Assembly (NCBI RefSeq): GCF_022884085.1
Contig: NZ_JAGGCS010000012.1
Coordinates: forward strand, 62,001-126,000
DNA from: Paenirhizobium cremeum
Lineage (GTDB): Bacteria; Pseudomonadota; Alphaproteobacteria; Rhizobiales; Rhizobiaceae
DNA: 64,000 bases
Direction: 5' to 3'
In this document: positions 1-8,546 of the stretch, piece after piece
Numbering within the stretch: the first letter of the stretch is position 1
Layout: every line of letters starts with the position of its first letter
Translations under genes and position numbers: made by a program
Notes under the pieces: generated by a model
Told to the model about the DNA's origin: nothing
Databases searched by the model: none
The model's input: only the letters and a program-made list of their open reading frames with translations

Positions 1-1
1 A

Positions 2-958
2 ATCGGCAACTGGACCCCGGAAAACTACGATGAAAAATATCGCGGGCCGGTGACGCTTGCCGGCGCGCTTGCCGAATCGCTCAATACCATCGCCGCGCAG
101 CTGGTTATGGAGGTCGGTCCCGATCATGTCATCAAGCTCGCCCATCGCCTCGGCATCGAATCGGAGCTGCAATCCAACGCCTCGATCGCGCTCGGGACGT
201 CGGAGGTATCGCTTCTGGAGCTGACGGCCGCCTATGCGCCGTTCATGAATGGCGGCTACAAGGCCACGCCGCATATCGTCCGCCGCATATCGACGCCCGA
301 CGGAAAGGTGGTTTACGAAAACGATTATGCCGATCCCCCCCGCGTCCTGAGCGAGGGGGTGGTGTCGGTGATGAACCGGATGATGAAGGGCGTGATCGAC
401 AACGGCACAGGCCGGAAGGCCAGGATCAAGGGCTGGGAGGCGGCAGGCAAGACAGGGACCACCCAGTCTTTCCGTGACGCGTTGTTCGTCGGCTATACCA
501 GCAATCTCACCACAGGCGTCTGGTTCGGCAATGACGACGGCACCTCGATGAAGAAGGTGACTGGCGGCGGCCTGCCGGCGCAGGCGTGGCACGACTTCAT
601 GACGACGGCCCATACCGGGCTGACGCCGGCCCCGCTCAACGGCGGCACCTATGTCGAACCCACCATCGAACAGGAGCCGCAAACGACCATCGGCACGATC
701 ATTTCCGACGTCTTTTCCGGCGGCGGTGAGGAACGCTATCCGGCCCAGCCGCAACCGCAGCAGCAGCCGGCGGGAGACGTCGGGCTTGCGGCACCTTTGC
801 CACCCGGCGAGATGGCGCCGTTTCCGCCGGAAGACATTCCGCAGGGGGCCCCGGATGGCGCGATCCTGGAAGGTCCCGTGCCGCCCGGAGAGGTGGGCGG
901 GCCCGTGCCCGCAGGCCGGCGCCGCACAACGCTTCTCGACATCATCATGGGGCAGTGA
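2..958 (+). CDS. mrcA: Penicillin-binding protein 1A, C-terminal part (cut by window start)
   Basis: This is the 3' end of a class A penicillin-binding protein, a bifunctional peptidoglycan glycosyltransferase/transpeptidase of the inner membrane. Only about 318 residues lie in the window, so the start, the glycosyltransferase domain and the SxxK serine motif are outside. The transpeptidase SxN motif (ESLNT) is near fragment residue 26. The KTG motif (AAGKTGTTQ) begins at base 449 for its Lys codon and is followed by the usual DALFVGYT strand. The last ~100 residues form a proline- and glutamine-rich tail, common in rhizobial PBP1A. The frame is open to the first base. The gene precedes dnaK, an arrangement I remember from other Rhizobiaceae. 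Family assignment is firm; the choice among mrcA, ponA or pbp1 names is not. Confidence 0.88.
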   Translation: MGNWTPENYDEKYRGPVTLAGALAESLNTIAAQLVMEVGPDHVIKLAHRLGIESELQSNASIALGTSEVSLLELTAAYAPFMNGGYKATPHIVRRISTPDGKVVYENDYADPPRVLSEGVVSVMNRMMKGVIDNGTGRKARIKGWEAAGKTGTTQSFRDALFVGYTSNLTTGVWFGNDDGTSMKKVTGGGLPAQAWHDFMTTAHTGLTPAPLNGGTYVEPTIEQEPQTTIGTIISDVFSGGGEERYPAQPQPQQQPAGDVGLAAPLPPGEMAPFPPEDIPQGAPDGAILEGPVPPGEVGGPVPAGRRRTTLLDIIMGQ

Positions 959-1140
959 CATGGAGAGCGGCGGCCGGTCTTGCATTCCGGTGCGCTCATC
1001 GCCATCTGCCGAAAGGCATGCCCGGCGCAAGGCTCGGATGCTATCCCTGCGATAACGAACCGGCCTTCGTCTGGCTGCAAACGGCGGATCGCATGCTCTG
1101 CCAATCTGTTCTTTTTACTGGATTACAGCGGAATTCCAGC

Positions 1141-1170
1141 CTTGCAGTCAGAAAAACCGCTTCTTATATA
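1141..1170 (+). promoter_or_regulatory. Probable RpoH-type heat-shock promoter of dnaK
   Basis: CTTGCA (1141-1146), 16 bases, then CTTATATA (1163-1170) resembles the alphaproteobacterial sigma-32 pattern (CTTG box plus a CYTATNT-like -10). It lies about 110 bases before the dnaK start, so transcription would leave a leader of roughly 100 bases. The rest of the 322-base gap 959-1280 shows no convincing gene. Open frames there lack family resemblance. The assignment is by pattern and by the position ahead of dnaK. Confidence 0.5.
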
Positions 1171-1280
1171 CGCGACATAACCGCAGCGAGGACTGCGATA
1201 TCCCAGACCATCCACGTCGAGGGGCTGTCAACGGAATGCCTTTTCGGGGTTCCGATAGCCTGCTTCAAGGAGAGAATGAC

Positions 1281-3191
1281 ATGGCAAAAGTAATCGGTAT
1301 CGACCTTGGAACGACCAATTCCTGCGTCGCCGTCATGGACGGCAAGGATGCAAAGGTTATTGAAAACTCCGAAGGCGCACGCACCACGCCCTCCATGGTG
1401 GCATTCACGGACGACGGCGAACGCCTCGTCGGCCAGCCGGCCAAGCGCCAGGCGGTCACCAACCCCACCAACACGCTGTTCGCCGTCAAGCGCCTCATCG
1501 GCCGTCGCTATGACGACCCGACCGTCGAAAAGGACAAGGGCCTCGTGCCGTTCCATATCGTCAAGGGCGACAATGGCGACGCTTGGGTAGAAGCCCAGGG
1601 CAAAGGTTATTCCCCGGCACAGATCTCCGCGATGATCCTTCAGAAGATGAAGGAAACCGCCGAATCCTATCTCGGGGAAAAGGTCGAGAAGGCCGTCATC
1701 ACGGTTCCCGCCTACTTCAACGACGCCCAGCGTCAGGCCACCAAGGACGCCGGCCGTATCGCCGGTCTCGAAGTCCTGCGTATCATCAACGAGCCGACGG
1801 CTGCCGCGCTCGCCTACGGTCTCGACAAGAAGGACGGCAAGACGATCGCCGTCTACGACCTTGGCGGCGGTACCTTCGATATCTCGATCCTGGAAATCGG
1901 CGACGGCGTCTTCGAAGTGAAGTCGACCAATGGCGATACCTTCCTCGGCGGTGAAGACTTCGACATGCGTCTTGTCGAATACCTGGTTGCCGAGTTCAAA
2001 AAGGACAACGGCATCGACCTGAAGAATGACAAGCTCGCCCTGCAGCGCCTCAAGGAAGCTGCGGAAAAGGCCAAGATCGAACTGTCGTCCTCGCAGCAGA
2101 CCGAAATCAACCTGCCCTTCATCACGGCGGACGCCACCGGTCCCAAGCACCTGACGCTCAAGCTGACCCGCGCCAAGCTGGAAAGCCTCGTCGACGATCT
2201 CGTCCAGCGCACCATCGCGCCCTGCAAGGCAGCGCTGAAGGACGCCGGCGTCACGGCTTCGGAAATCGACGAAGTGGTCCTCGTCGGCGGCATGAGCCGC
2301 ATGCCGAAGGTCCAGGAAGTGGTCAAGCAGTTGTTCGGCAAGGAACCGCACAAGGGCGTTAACCCGGATGAGGTCGTCGCTCTCGGCGCGGCCATCCAGG
2401 CAGGCGTTCTGCAGGGCGATGTCAAGGATGTGCTGCTGCTCGATGTGACCCCATTGTCGCTCGGCATCGAAACGCTCGGCGGCGTCTTCACCCGTCTGAT
2501 CGATCGCAACACGACGATCCCGACGAAGAAGAGCCAGGTCTTCTCGACCGCCGAAGACAACCAGAACGCCGTGACCATCCGCGTCAGCCAGGGTGAGCGC
2601 GAAATGGCAGCAGACAACAAGCTGCTCGGCCAGTTCGACCTCGTCGGCCTGCCGCCGGCCCCGCGTGGCGTACCGCAGATCGAAGTGACCTTCGATATCG
2701 ACGCCAACGGCATCGTGCAGGTTTCTGCCAAGGACAAGGGCACCGGCAAGGAACAGCAGATCCGCATCCAGGCCTCCGGCGGTCTCTCCGACGCCGACAT
2801 CGAAAAGATGGTCAAGGATGCTGAATCGCACGCTGCCGAGGATAAGAAGCGCCGTGCAGCCGTCGAAGCCAAGAACCATGCCGAGAGCCTGATCCACTCC
2901 ACGGAGAAGTCGCTCAAGGAATATGGCGACAAGGTTTCGGAAACCGACCGCAAGGCTATCGAGGACGCTATTGCCACCCTGAAGACTGCGATCGAGGCTT
3001 CTGAACCGGATGCCGACGACATCCAGGCCAAGACCCAGACCCTCATGGAAGTCTCCATGAAGCTCGGTCAGGCCATCTATGAGGCGCAGCAGGCGGAAGG
3101 CGCCGGCGATGCCGAAGGTGGCAAGGATGACGACGTGGTCGATGCCGACTACGAGGAAGTCAAGGACGAAGACGCGAAGAAGTCGGCCTGA
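1281..3191 (+). CDS. dnaK: Molecular chaperone DnaK (Hsp70)
   Basis: Cytosolic ATP-dependent Hsp70 chaperone that binds exposed hydrophobic peptides and works with DnaJ and GrpE. The product is 636 aa, the normal family length. The nucleotide-binding domain opens with [11 protein letters not shown], and carries [13 protein letters not shown] and [13 protein letters not shown]. The linker [19 protein letters not shown] leads to the substrate-binding domain, and the acidic tail ends in a [14 protein letters not shown] stretch. I start at the ATG at 1281, preceded by AAGGAG at 1267-1272 and giving the conserved [10 protein letters not shown]. An in-frame ATG at 1236 would add 15 unrelated residues. 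The stop overlaps the next start by one base, so the two are probably translationally coupled. A heat-shock type promoter lies upstream. Confidence 0.98.
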   Translation: MAKVIGIDLGTTNSCVAVMDGKDAKVIENSEGARTTPSMVAFTDDGERLVGQPAKRQAVTNPTNTLFAVKRLIGRRYDDPTVEKDKGLVPFHIVKGDNGDAWVEAQGKGYSPAQISAMILQKMKETAESYLGEKVEKAVITVPAYFNDAQRQATKDAGRIAGLEVLRIINEPTAAALAYGLDKKDGKTIAVYDLGGGTFDISILEIGDGVFEVKSTNGDTFLGGEDFDMRLVEYLVAEFKKDNGIDLKNDKLALQRLKEAAEKAKIELSSSQQTEINLPFITADATGPKHLTLKLTRAKLESLVDDLVQRTIAPCKAALKDAGVTASEIDEVVLVGGMSRMPKVQEVVKQLFGKEPHKGVNPDEVVALGAAIQAGVLQGDVKDVLLLDVTPLSLGIETLGGVFTRLIDRNTTIPTKKSQVFSTAEDNQNAVTIRVSQGEREMAADNKLLGQFDLVGLPPAPRGVPQIEVTFDIDANGIVQVSAKDKGTGKEQQIRIQASGGLSDADIEKMVKDAESHAAEDKKRRAAVEAKNHAESLIHSTEKSLKEYGDKVSETDRKAIEDAIATLKTAIEASEPDADDIQAKTQTLMEVSMKLGQAIYEAQQAEGAGDAEGGKDDDVVDADYEEVKDEDAKKSA

Positions 3192-3664
3192 TGCAGCAGC
3201 CGAAGCGACGTTTCACCGTCATGGGGCTGGCCTTCGGGCCAGCCGCATTTTCATTGGCCCTTTGCGTGGCCTCAGCTTCCGCTCAGGAAGCAAGCCAGTT
3301 GGAAGGGGTTTATCGCAAGGTGAGCGCCGCCGAGGCAGCTATTGCAAAGTCGATCGGCGCGGGCGACAGTCGACAGTTATCCAGAACCGGCAGTGAGCTT
3401 GGCCGGGTTATCGAGGCGGCGCTGAAGCGTCGCGACGAGGGCCAGGCCGTTTCCGCTTGCGACATGGCCGCTCATTCTCTGGCCTATGTCGCCGTATCGG
3501 CGGCCGATGGACTGGCGAATAAGGGCGAGGCCCGCAAGGTGCTGATCGAGGATGCGCGAGCCGCCGCGTCCGACTTCCAGAAGGACATGGCAGCCTGCGA
3601 AAAGCAGGCAGGTAAGAAGACTGGCAGCCACACGAGTGTGGAGAAGGCTTTGAGAGCTTTGTAG
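3191..3664 (+). CDS. Predicted secreted protein of unknown function, between dnaK and dnaJ
   Basis: A 157-aa protein I do not recognise. The N-terminus has basic residues (KRR), a hydrophobic core and an ASA-QEA type signal-peptidase site near residue 31, so export is likely. The mature part is helical and Ala/Lys/Glu-rich, with two cysteines (in VSACDMA and MAACEKQ) that could form a disulfide. The start codon overlaps the dnaK stop by one base (TGATG), and dnaJ begins only 4 bases after its stop. It therefore looks like a genuine middle gene of the heat-shock operon. An exported protein inside dnaK-dnaJ is unexpected. GC and codon use look like the neighbours. No function is offered. Confidence 0.75.
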   Translation: MQQPKRRFTVMGLAFGPAAFSLALCVASASAQEASQLEGVYRKVSAAEAAIAKSIGAGDSRQLSRTGSELGRVIEAALKRRDEGQAVSACDMAAHSLAYVAVSAADGLANKGEARKVLIEDARAAASDFQKDMAACEKQAGKKTGSHTSVEKALRAL

Positions 3665-3668
3665 GACC

Positions 3669-4817
3669 ATGGCAAAAGCAGATTTCTACGAAACCCTCGG
3701 GGTAAGCCGGACAGCGGACGAGAAGGAGCTGAAGAGCGCCTTCCGCAAGCTGGCGATGAAATATCATCCGGACAAGAATCCCGACGACAGCGAAGCAGAG
3801 AAGAAATTCAAAGAAATCAACGAAGCCTACGAGACCCTGAAAGACCCACAGAAGCGTGCGGCCTATGACCGGTTCGGTCATGCCGCCTTCGAGCAGGGCG
3901 GCATGGGCGGTGGCTTCAATCCGGGTGGCGGCTTCTCCGGCGGCGGCTTCTCCGACATCTTCGAGGACATTTTCGGCGAGATGATGGGTGGCGGCCGCGG
4001 CGGACGGGCGCGCTCCAGCGGCGGACGCGAACGCGGCGCCGACCTGCGCTACAATATGGAGATTTCGCTTGAGGAAGCCTTTACCGGCAAGACAGCACAG
4101 ATTCGCGTACCGACGTCGATCACCTGCGACGTTTGCACGGGAACGGGCGCCAAGCCCGGCACCAAGCCGACAACCTGCGCCACCTGTCAGGGCTCGGGCC
4201 GCATCCGCGCCGCCCAGGGCTTCTTTTCGATCGAGCGCACCTGCCCCACCTGCCATGGGCGCGGCCAGACTATCTCTGATCCCTGCACCAAGTGCAACGG
4301 CCAGGGCCGCGTGACCGAGGAACGGTCGCTTTCGGTCAACATTCCGGCCGGCATCGAGGATGGGACACGCATTCGTCTGCAAGGCGAGGGCGAGGCCGGT
4401 CTCAGGGGCGGTCCGGCGGGCGATCTTTATATCTTCCTGTCGGTGAAACCGCACGAGTTCTTCCAGCGGGACGGCGCCGATCTCTATTGCTCCGTACCGA
4501 TTTCGATGACGACGGCCGCGCTCGGCGGCACGTTCGATGTGGTGACGCTCGACGGCTCCAAGTCGCGCGTCAGCGTTCCGGAAGGCACGCAGGCCGGTAA
4601 ACAGTTCCGCCTCAAGGGCAAGGGCATGCCCGTGCTGCGTTCGTCGCAGACCGGGGATCTCTATATCCAGATCCAGATCGAGACGCCGCAGAAACTTTCG
4701 AAGCGTCAGCGCGAACTCCTTCAGGAATTCGAGCAGCTTTCGTCGAAGGAGAACAATCCGGAATCGACAGGCTTCTTCGCACGGATGAAGGATTTCTTCG
4801 ACACGCTCAGCGACTGA
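3669..4817 (+). CDS. dnaJ: Molecular chaperone DnaJ (Hsp40)
   Basis: Type I Hsp40 co-chaperone that delivers substrates to DnaK and stimulates its ATPase. The 382-aa product has every expected part in order. The J domain has HPD at residues 33-35, and a Gly/Phe-rich linker follows (about 75-115). Four CxxCxGxG zinc repeats come next: [24 protein letters not shown] and CTKCNGQG (about 153-220). The C-terminal substrate-binding and dimerisation domains close the protein. The ATG at 3669 begins [12 protein letters not shown], the typical start. It follows the secreted-protein gene by 4 bases and ends at a clear intrinsic terminator, closing the heat-shock operon. Confidence 0.98.
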   Translation: MAKADFYETLGVSRTADEKELKSAFRKLAMKYHPDKNPDDSEAEKKFKEINEAYETLKDPQKRAAYDRFGHAAFEQGGMGGGFNPGGGFSGGGFSDIFEDIFGEMMGGGRGGRARSSGGRERGADLRYNMEISLEEAFTGKTAQIRVPTSITCDVCTGTGAKPGTKPTTCATCQGSGRIRAAQGFFSIERTCPTCHGRGQTISDPCTKCNGQGRVTEERSLSVNIPAGIEDGTRIRLQGEGEAGLRGGPAGDLYIFLSVKPHEFFQRDGADLYCSVPISMTTAALGGTFDVVTLDGSKSRVSVPEGTQAGKQFRLKGKGMPVLRSSQTGDLYIQIQIETPQKLSKRQRELLQEFEQLSSKENNPESTGFFARMKDFFDTLSD

Positions 4818-4841
4818 GCGAAGCTCCCGTCTTGCACGAAG

Positions 4842-4876
4842 GGCCGGCTCCCCTGGGGTCGGCCTTTCTGTTTGTT
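4842..4876 (+). terminator. Intrinsic terminator after dnaJ
   Basis: A hairpin with left arm GGCCGGCTCC from 4842 and right arm GGGGTCGGCC to 4864, tip CCT, followed by TTTCTGTTTG. It lies 25 bases after the dnaJ stop and closes the dnaK operon. It may also serve the convergent small membrane gene at 4882. Confidence 0.7.
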
Positions 4877-4881
4877 CCGTT

Positions 4882-5133
4882 TCACACCGCTTTCGTGCGC
4901 GGCAGGCGCATGATGAACCAGCCGAAACGACGCTGTATCAACGGTGCGATGCCGTAGATGATCGAGAACACCATGATGGGCGCCAACAGCGCCGTCCGCT
5001 GCCACAACGCCCAGCCTTCGGTCAGCGGCGTGAGAATGTGGAGAATGCCCGTCACAAAGGGGTAGATCGCAAGAAGCATGAGAAAGGCGAGCCGCAGCTT
5101 CGACGGCTTCGGGATGGCAGTGGGATCGGGCAC
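4882..5133 (-). CDS. Small two-helix membrane protein of unknown function
   Basis: An 83-aa protein with two hydrophobic stretches, about residues 12-33 and 45-66, and a basic C-terminus (IQRRFGWFIMRLPRTKAV). It is probably an inner-membrane hairpin with both ends cytoplasmic. I do not recognise a named family. Its start faces a TetR regulator at 5237 across a 103-base gap holding two 18-base dyad sequences. It is thus the most likely target of that regulator. A small membrane gene under TetR control often answers to a toxic compound or lipid signal, but nothing here identifies which. Confidence 0.7.
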   Translation of the reverse strand: MPDPTAIPKPSKLRLAFLMLLAIYPFVTGILHILTPLTEGWALWQRTALLAPIMVFSIIYGIAPLIQRRFGWFIMRLPRTKAV

Positions 5134-5149
5134 TCGATAACCTCCATAA

Positions 5150-5192
5150 GAACGGCACGTTTCGTTCTATATAGGAACGAGCCGTTTCGTTC
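5150..5192. promoter_or_regulatory. Tandem TetR-type operator
   Basis: Two 18-base imperfect palindromes of the form GAACG-N8-CGTTC occur at 5150-5167 and 5175-5192, with starts 25 bases apart. Between them, CGTTC-TATATAG-GAACG forms a further dyad that includes a -10-like TATA. They fill the divergent gap between the 83-aa membrane gene and the TetR gene, the classic place for a TetR operator. Binding is inferred from symmetry and position. Confidence 0.6.
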
Positions 5193-5236
5193 AATACCGG
5201 TTCATGTTATCCCTTGCAAAAATCCGGGAGGAAATC

Positions 5237-5836
5237 ATGGAAACTTCATCGCCCGCTCCGTCCCGCCGGACGTCGATCGGCTCCCAACGCAACCCCGACA
5301 GCGAGGAGGCGATCCTCTCGGCCGCGGAGGCCATCCTGAGGGAAGCGGGACTGGCGGCCTTCTCGATCGAAGCCGTCGCGCGCCGCGCCAAGGCCGGCAA
5401 ACCGACGATCTATCGCTGGTGGCCATCGAAGGCTGCCTTGCTGCTCGACGTCTATCATCGGCAGAAACACCACGGCCATATGCCGGACACCGGCGATGTG
5501 CGGAGCGATCTCGCGCTGTTTATCACCAGCCTGCTCGCTTTCTGGCGTGACGATGGCGGCGCGATCTTTCGGTCAGTGATCGCGGAAGCCCAGAGCGACC
5601 CGGCCGCTCTCGAGGCGCTTCGCCGGTATCTGCTGGACAGATGGCGACAAAACGGTGCGATCATACAGCGGGCGCAGAAACGCGGCGAGGTCAGGCCGGA
5701 GATCGATCCCGATCTGACGATCGAGATCTTGAGCGGCTTTGCCTGGAGCAGGCTGCTGACCGGACGGCTCGATTGCAGCGAAGACGAGATCAGAGCCGTC
5801 ATAGACGCCGTCGTCGGCGGGATTGCCGCGCGCTGA
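5237..5836 (+). CDS. TetR/AcrR-family transcriptional regulator
   Basis: A 199-aa one-component repressor of the TetR family. The N-terminal helix-turn-helix spans about residues 22-68 and includes FSIEAVARRAKAGKPTIYRW, with the family's conserved Thr-x-Tyr-x-Trp turn. The C-terminal ~120 residues would form the all-helical ligand pocket and dimer interface. I start at the ATG at 5237, preceded by GGGAGGA at 5226-5232, rather than an upstream in-frame ATG at 5204 without a good ribosome site. The operator pair at 5150-5192 suggests autoregulation and control of the divergent membrane gene. The ligand is unknown. It is convergent with slyX, 6 bases apart. Confidence 0.88.
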   Translation: METSSPAPSRRTSIGSQRNPDSEEAILSAAEAILREAGLAAFSIEAVARRAKAGKPTIYRWWPSKAALLLDVYHRQKHHGHMPDTGDVRSDLALFITSLLAFWRDDGGAIFRSVIAEAQSDPAALEALRRYLLDRWRQNGAIIQRAQKRGEVRPEIDPDLTIEILSGFAWSRLLTGRLDCSEDEIRAVIDAVVGGIAAR

Positions 5837-5842
5837 CAATAT

Positions 5843-6052
5843 TCAGTAATGCGGCGGCCGGGTGATCGCGGGCGCTTCGAGACTCTGCTCTTCAAGCGAG
5901 AGGAAGCGCTCGGTCAGCCGGTCGAGCTTGGCGCGGGTCTGTTCCACGACCTTCCATTGTTCGGCCAGTTGATCGGACAGTTCCTCAATGACACGGGACT
6001 GGTGCGCCACGGTTTCCTCAAGGCGCGTGATGCGGTCCTCCTGATCGACCAT
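5843..6052 (-). CDS. slyX: SlyX family coiled-coil protein
   Basis: A 69-aa protein matching the SlyX family by size and composition. One amphipathic helix with heptads (RITRLEETVAHQSRVIEEL, then about 25 more residues) is followed by a short tail ending in the PPHY signature. SlyX proteins are cytosolic coiled coils of unsettled function. I start at the ATG at 6052, which has GGAGGG eight bases upstream and gives the typical MVDQEDRI opening. A longer frame upstream carries no conserved sequence. It is followed on the same strand by nothing and converges on the TetR gene. Confidence 0.8.
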   Translation of the reverse strand: MVDQEDRITRLEETVAHQSRVIEELSDQLAEQWKVVEQTRAKLDRLTERFLSLEEQSLEAPAITRPPHY

Positions 6053-6149
6053 GAAAAACCCTCCGGTATTGGAGCGGCGACACGCCAGCTCCCCTAGTCT
6101 GGTCATGCCGGAGCGGACGGGCGGGGTCAATGGATCAAGCGCGAAGCAA

Positions 6150-6437
6150 TTATCGCTGCTTCTTTTTCTTGTAGGGCATCAGCATGATGGCGGATGCAGT
6201 CACTGCGGCCGCGAAGGTCAGCCCAAGCGGCACGGCGATCATGAGCGTCGGCAGGATCGGATTGCGGGCGCGGCCAAGATGCGTGCCGAGGCCGCCGATA
6301 TCGAGCCACATCAGTACGACCGCCACCGCGATCCCGAGCCCCGCACCGAAGAGAGCGTTGACCGCCAGGAACCGCAGCATTTCCCAGTGGTCGCGACGGG
6401 CTTCCTCCGGGGTCAGTTCATCTCGGTCGGTTGTCAT
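6150..6437 (-). CDS. Small two-helix membrane protein (rhizobial conserved hypothetical)
   Basis: A 95-aa protein with an acidic N-terminus (MTTDRDELTPEEARRDHWE), two membrane helices at about residues 22-46 and 63-87, and a strongly basic C-terminus (YKKKKQR). That charge pattern favours a cytoplasmic C-terminus. I do not recognise a characterised family. It lies about 100 bases upstream of slyX on the same strand and is divergent from recF, so the 168-base gap 6438-6605 should hold promoters for both. No further clue to function is visible. Confidence 0.7.
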   Translation of the reverse strand: MTTDRDELTPEEARRDHWEMLRFLAVNALFGAGLGIAVAVVLMWLDIGGLGTHLGRARNPILPTLMIAVPLGLTFAAAVTASAIMLMPYKKKKQR

Positions 6438-6605
6438 CGATCATTGCCTTCATAAGATCAGGCGGAAAGGATACATCCGCGTACCCTTCGGGTCCATGCA
6501 TCAAAATGGTCGAGCGGCTTCATGCGCGGCTGTCGAAAACCTTCCCCTCGCCTTGCCATTGTCGGGCTTTCATCCTAGCTCAGGGCGACACCCGATCCGG
6601 ATCCC

Positions 6606-7733
6606 ATGACGCACAAAGTTTTCATCCACCGCCTGAAGCTCACCGACTTCCGCAATTATGCGGGATTGTCGCTAACGCTCGATGCGCGCCATGTCGTGCT
6701 GACGGGAGAAAACGGAGCGGGAAAGACGAACCTGATGGAGGCGGTGTCCTTCCTGTCCCCCGGACGCGGCCTGAGGCGCGCCGTGCTGGCGGATGTCGTC
6801 CGCGTGGGCGCTGCAGGCGGCTTTTCCATCTTTTCCGAGATAGAGGGCATGGAGGGCGACGTCGAGATCGGGACCGGCACCGAAAGCGACGAGGAAACCG
6901 TGGTCCGCCGGCTGCGCATCAACGGTACGACGGCCAAGTCTGTCGACGAGTTGACCGATCACCTGCGGCTGCTCTGGCTCACGCCCTCAATGGATGGGCT
7001 GTTTACCGGCCCCTCCTCCGATCGCCGGCGCTTTCTCGACCGCCTGGTGCTGTCGCTCGATCCGGCACACGGCCGCCGCGCCAGCGATTTCGAACGTGCC
7101 ATGCGCAGCCGCAACAAGCTTCTCGCCGAGGGACGTTTCGATCAGACCTGGCTTTCCGGCATCGAGCGCCAGATGGCGGGCCTCGGCGTCGCCATGACCA
7201 TGGCTCGGCGCGAAATGATGGGACTGCTGCGCGGACTGCACGATCCGGGCGGCGGCTCGGGACGTTTTCCGACGGCGGAGCTCTCGCTCACGGGTTTTAT
7301 GGACGACGAGGACATGGGGTCTCCCGCGATCGAGCTGGAGGACCGCTACGCCGAAATGCTGGAGGCCGGCCGTTACCGCGACGCCGCCGCGGGCCGCACG
7401 CTCGACGGGCCGCACCGGGCCGACCTACTGGTCCGGCATGTGGAAAAGGCCATGGACGCGGAGCGCTGCTCGACCGGCGAACAGAAGGCGCTGCTGGTCG
7501 GCCTGATCCTTGCCCATGCGCGGCTCGTCGCGACGATGACCGGCCATGCGCCGATCCTCCTGCTTGACGAGATCGCCGCCCATCTGGACGAAAACCGGCG
7601 GGCAGCCCTGTTCGACCGGATCGATGCGCTTGGCGGCCAGGCTTTCATGACCGGCACCGACCGGGCGATGTTTTCGGCACTCGGAGACCGTGCCCAGTTC
7701 ATCACCATCCGCGACGGAACGGCGTTGCCGTGA
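6606..7733 (+). CDS. recF: DNA replication and repair protein RecF
   Basis: RecF is an SMC-like ATPase that, with RecO and RecR, loads RecA at single-strand gaps and helps restart stalled forks. The 375-aa length is typical. Walker A is GENGAGKTN near residues 36-44 and is preceded by the KLTDFRNYAGLSL family opening. The ABC signature region reads STGEQKALLVGL, and Walker B is APILLLDEIAAHLDENRR. The start at 6606 gives MTHKVFIHRLKLTDFRNY, the expected opening. moeB follows after 45 bases and may be co-transcribed. Its partner recR is also in this window, at 21970. Confidence 0.97.
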   Translation: MTHKVFIHRLKLTDFRNYAGLSLTLDARHVVLTGENGAGKTNLMEAVSFLSPGRGLRRAVLADVVRVGAAGGFSIFSEIEGMEGDVEIGTGTESDEETVVRRLRINGTTAKSVDELTDHLRLLWLTPSMDGLFTGPSSDRRRFLDRLVLSLDPAHGRRASDFERAMRSRNKLLAEGRFDQTWLSGIERQMAGLGVAMTMARREMMGLLRGLHDPGGGSGRFPTAELSLTGFMDDEDMGSPAIELEDRYAEMLEAGRYRDAAAGRTLDGPHRADLLVRHVEKAMDAERCSTGEQKALLVGLILAHARLVATMTGHAPILLLDEIAAHLDENRRAALFDRIDALGGQAFMTGTDRAMFSALGDRAQFITIRDGTALP

Positions 7734-7778
7734 CGGACATGCCTTTTCGCAGCGGTGCCATCATGCGATAAAGCCGCC

Positions 7779-8546
7779 ATGGACAAGCTGACGCCCGAGG
7801 AAATCTCCCGCTACCATCGCCACATCCTGCTGCCGGAAATCGGCGGGGCCGGACAGCAGAAGCTGAAGGCCGCGCGCGTGATGGTGATCGGCGCAGGCGG
7901 CCTCGGTGCGCCGGTGCTGCAATATCTCGCTGCCGCAGGCGTCGGAACCATCGGCATCGTCGACGACGACCGGGTGTCGCTCTCCAACCTGCAGCGGCAG
8001 GTGATCCATGACAGCGGCACGATCGGGGAGGAGAAAACGGAAAGCGCTGCCCGCGCCCTTCTCCGCCTCAATCCCAATGTCCGGGTGGAGCGCTTCGAGC
8101 AGCATTTCGAACCCGATTTCGCCGGCTCCTATCTCGGCCGCTTCGACCTGCTGATCGACGGTTCCGACAATTTCGAAACCCGCTATGCAGCGGCCGACGC
8201 TGCCGAAGCCCGCAAGATCCCGCTCGTCACGGGAGCAGTCGGGCGTTTTGACGGTTCGCTGACTGTGCTCAAACCCTATGAAGCGACGGCGGGCGGAGGC
8301 CTCAATCCACGCTACCGCGACCTCTTTCCCGAACCGCCGCCAGAGGGCCTCGTCCCCTCCTGTGCGGAGGCCGGCATCGTCGGAGCGCTGACCGGCGTCA
8401 TCGGCACGCTGATGGCCATGGAGGCGATCAAGCTCATAACCGGTATCGGAGAGCCGCTCATCGGGCGCCTGCTGCTCTATGACGGGCTCTCGGCCCGGTT
8501 CGACACCATCCGCTACCGCCGGCGCAGGGCGACTTCGGGAACATGA
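7779..8546 (+). CDS. moeB: HesA/MoeB/ThiF family adenylyltransferase, probably MoeB
   Basis: An E1-like enzyme that adenylates the C-terminus of a sulfur-carrier protein (MoaD or ThiS) in molybdopterin or thiamine synthesis. The 255-aa product opens with the family's YHRHILLPEIGG and has the nucleotide loop MVIGAGGLGAPVLQYL. DLLIDGSDNFETRY and VPSCAEAGIVGALTGVIGT follow. The two Cys-x-x-Cys zinc pairs of E. coli MoeB are missing. The first region reads NPRYRDLF, and the protein ends soon after DTIRYRRR with no second pair. I recall the same in other Rhizobiales, so this is probably lineage-wide. Start is the ATG at 7779; a GTG at 7755 is possible. The stop overlaps the next gene by 4 bases. 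Confidence 0.85.
   Translation: MDKLTPEEISRYHRHILLPEIGGAGQQKLKAARVMVIGAGGLGAPVLQYLAAAGVGTIGIVDDDRVSLSNLQRQVIHDSGTIGEEKTESAARALLRLNPNVRVERFEQHFEPDFAGSYLGRFDLLIDGSDNFETRYAAADAAEARKIPLVTGAVGRFDGSLTVLKPYEATAGGGLNPRYRDLFPEPPPEGLVPSCAEAGIVGALTGVIGTLMAMEAIKLITGIGEPLIGRLLLYDGLSARFDTIRYRRRRATSGT

Noticed and set aside
955..1293. Possible small gene before dnaK
   Set aside because: The frame crosses the predicted heat-shock promoter and runs into the dnaK ribosome site. It has no family character and no good ribosome site.
1164..2897. Long open frame (577 codons) antisense to dnaK
   Set aside because: It is a mirror of the dnaK coding frame in GC-rich DNA. The translation is low in family-like character, and dnaK is beyond doubt.
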